Origin: Pseudobacillus wudalianchiensis
GTDB lineage: Bacteria > Bacillota > Bacilli > Bacillales > Domibacillaceae
NCBI RefSeq assembly: GCF_001685015.1
Contig: NZ_MAYT01000027.1
Location: 87,436-151,435 of the forward strand
Direction: 5' to 3'
DNA: 64,000 nucleotides
The notes under the pieces are model-generated. The model did not search any database and was not told where the DNA came from. It worked only from the letters and a program-made list of their open reading frames with translations. Both the position numbers and the translations under genes were made by a program. Every line of letters starts with the position of its first letter. The first letter of the stretch is position 1. This document shows, piece after piece, positions 63,480 to 64,000 of this stretch.

Positions 63480-64000
63480 ATATATTTGTGTTAGCTCCAA
63501 CCAAATGACAGCTTCGCAATGGGTTGTATACGGGAACAATCTTCCCCATTTTGACCGTTCATCATTTCTAGATCTGTTCAGGTAATAGGTGTTATCTGTT
63601 CAACAGTTGCTCATATAAAAAGCACTCCTTGGCAACTAATCAAAGAGCGCCGTACTTTTACATTTGGCACACTATCCCATCTCAAAATCCTACTCTTTTA
63701 CACGCATCAATTACATATTTCTCACGAAAATATTGGTCACCTTCTGGTAACAAACTATAGAAAACTACCGGAAATCAGAGTTCATTTAAAAACTTACAAA
63801 ACCCTAAAAACCCTGATATAAAGCCAATTGGGGAAAATTTAAACTGGAGATATTGTCCATTTTAAACTCGGAACTAACACTATTCCCATTATAGATGAAA
63901 TATCCATAATATTCCAAAATGAATTACAATAAACCAACTCCTTAAAGAGTCAGCTCATTGTTGCAGGACAAACCTTTTTGTTCTATTCTCCTCCGCTATC
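63480..64000. other. No gene recognised to the window end
   Basis: About 520 AT-rich bases with only short frames. A minus-strand frame of about 30 codons (MGKIVPVYNPLRSCHLVGAN and a few more) near 63470-63560 has no ribosome binding site. The pair AAAAAGCACTCC/AGAGCGCCGTACTTTT near 63620-63660 is an imperfect stem. It may be decayed DNA. Confidence 0.4.

Overview
The window looks like chromosomal DNA of an endospore-forming Bacillaceae (Bacillus or a near relative). The evidence is moderate GC, strong AGGAGG ribosome binding sites, and many genes in recognisable Bacillus form: des, paiA, dynA, thiT with a TPP riboswitch, ykuD, yfkAB, proBA behind a T-box, mntABC with an MntR box, ykfB/ykfC and a YtvI-like sporulation membrane protein. 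No rRNA, tRNA, prophage or CRISPR array was seen.

Layout. 0-6 kb: fatty acid desaturase with a DesR-like operator, DUF456 protein, mismatch DNA glycosylase, DDAH-like amidinohydrolase, SUV3-type helicase. 5.9-6.25 kb: a compact type I toxin-antitoxin locus (27-aa membrane toxin plus convergent antisense RNA). 6.4-8.6 kb: SulP transporter and ArsR regulator behind a perfect 44-bp palindrome. 8.8-10.8 kb: a MarR regulator and paiA followed by a decayed paiB, divergent from a YczE-type membrane protein. 10.9-13.1 kb: thiolase, alpha/beta hydrolase and a decayed ykfC-like gene tail. 13.3-18.4 kb: complete urease operon ureABCEFGD with a structured leader. 19.1-27.3 kb: a catabolic cluster (MFS transporter, two-subunit aconitase X, ornithine cyclodeaminase/mu-crystallin-family reductase, Old Yellow Enzyme-type Fe-S flavoprotein, RpiR regulator) with degenerate element-like remnants on both sides of the regulator. 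27.5-33.9 kb: a murein-peptide cluster (DUF3870, DUF819 membrane protein, ykfB epimerase, ykfC endopeptidase). A complete 2.47-kb group II intron splits ykfC between two catalytic histidines, and exact removal restores the frame.

33.9-50.7 kb: MATE exporter, double dynamin DynA, thiamine importer ThiT, L,D-transpeptidase YkuD, DUF3243, branched-chain aminotransferase, a two-gene OpuC/EgtUV-like ABC importer, PAS histidine kinase, Nudix hydrolase and T-box-proBA. 50.8-60.2 kb: a duplicated-domain lipoprotein, YfkAB radical SAM protein, mntABC manganese importer, YtvI-like permease, MsrA, MocR-type regulator and a DUF3900-like protein. 60.3-64 kb: three terminators around a possible small transcript, then an alcohol dehydrogenase/SDR pair divergent from a TetR regulator with a clear operator.

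Most of the window is ordinary Bacillus core. The least ordinary parts are the intron inside a catalytic domain, the type I toxin locus, the palindromic SulP-ArsR operator, the urease leader RNA, the aconitase X cluster and several gene remnants.
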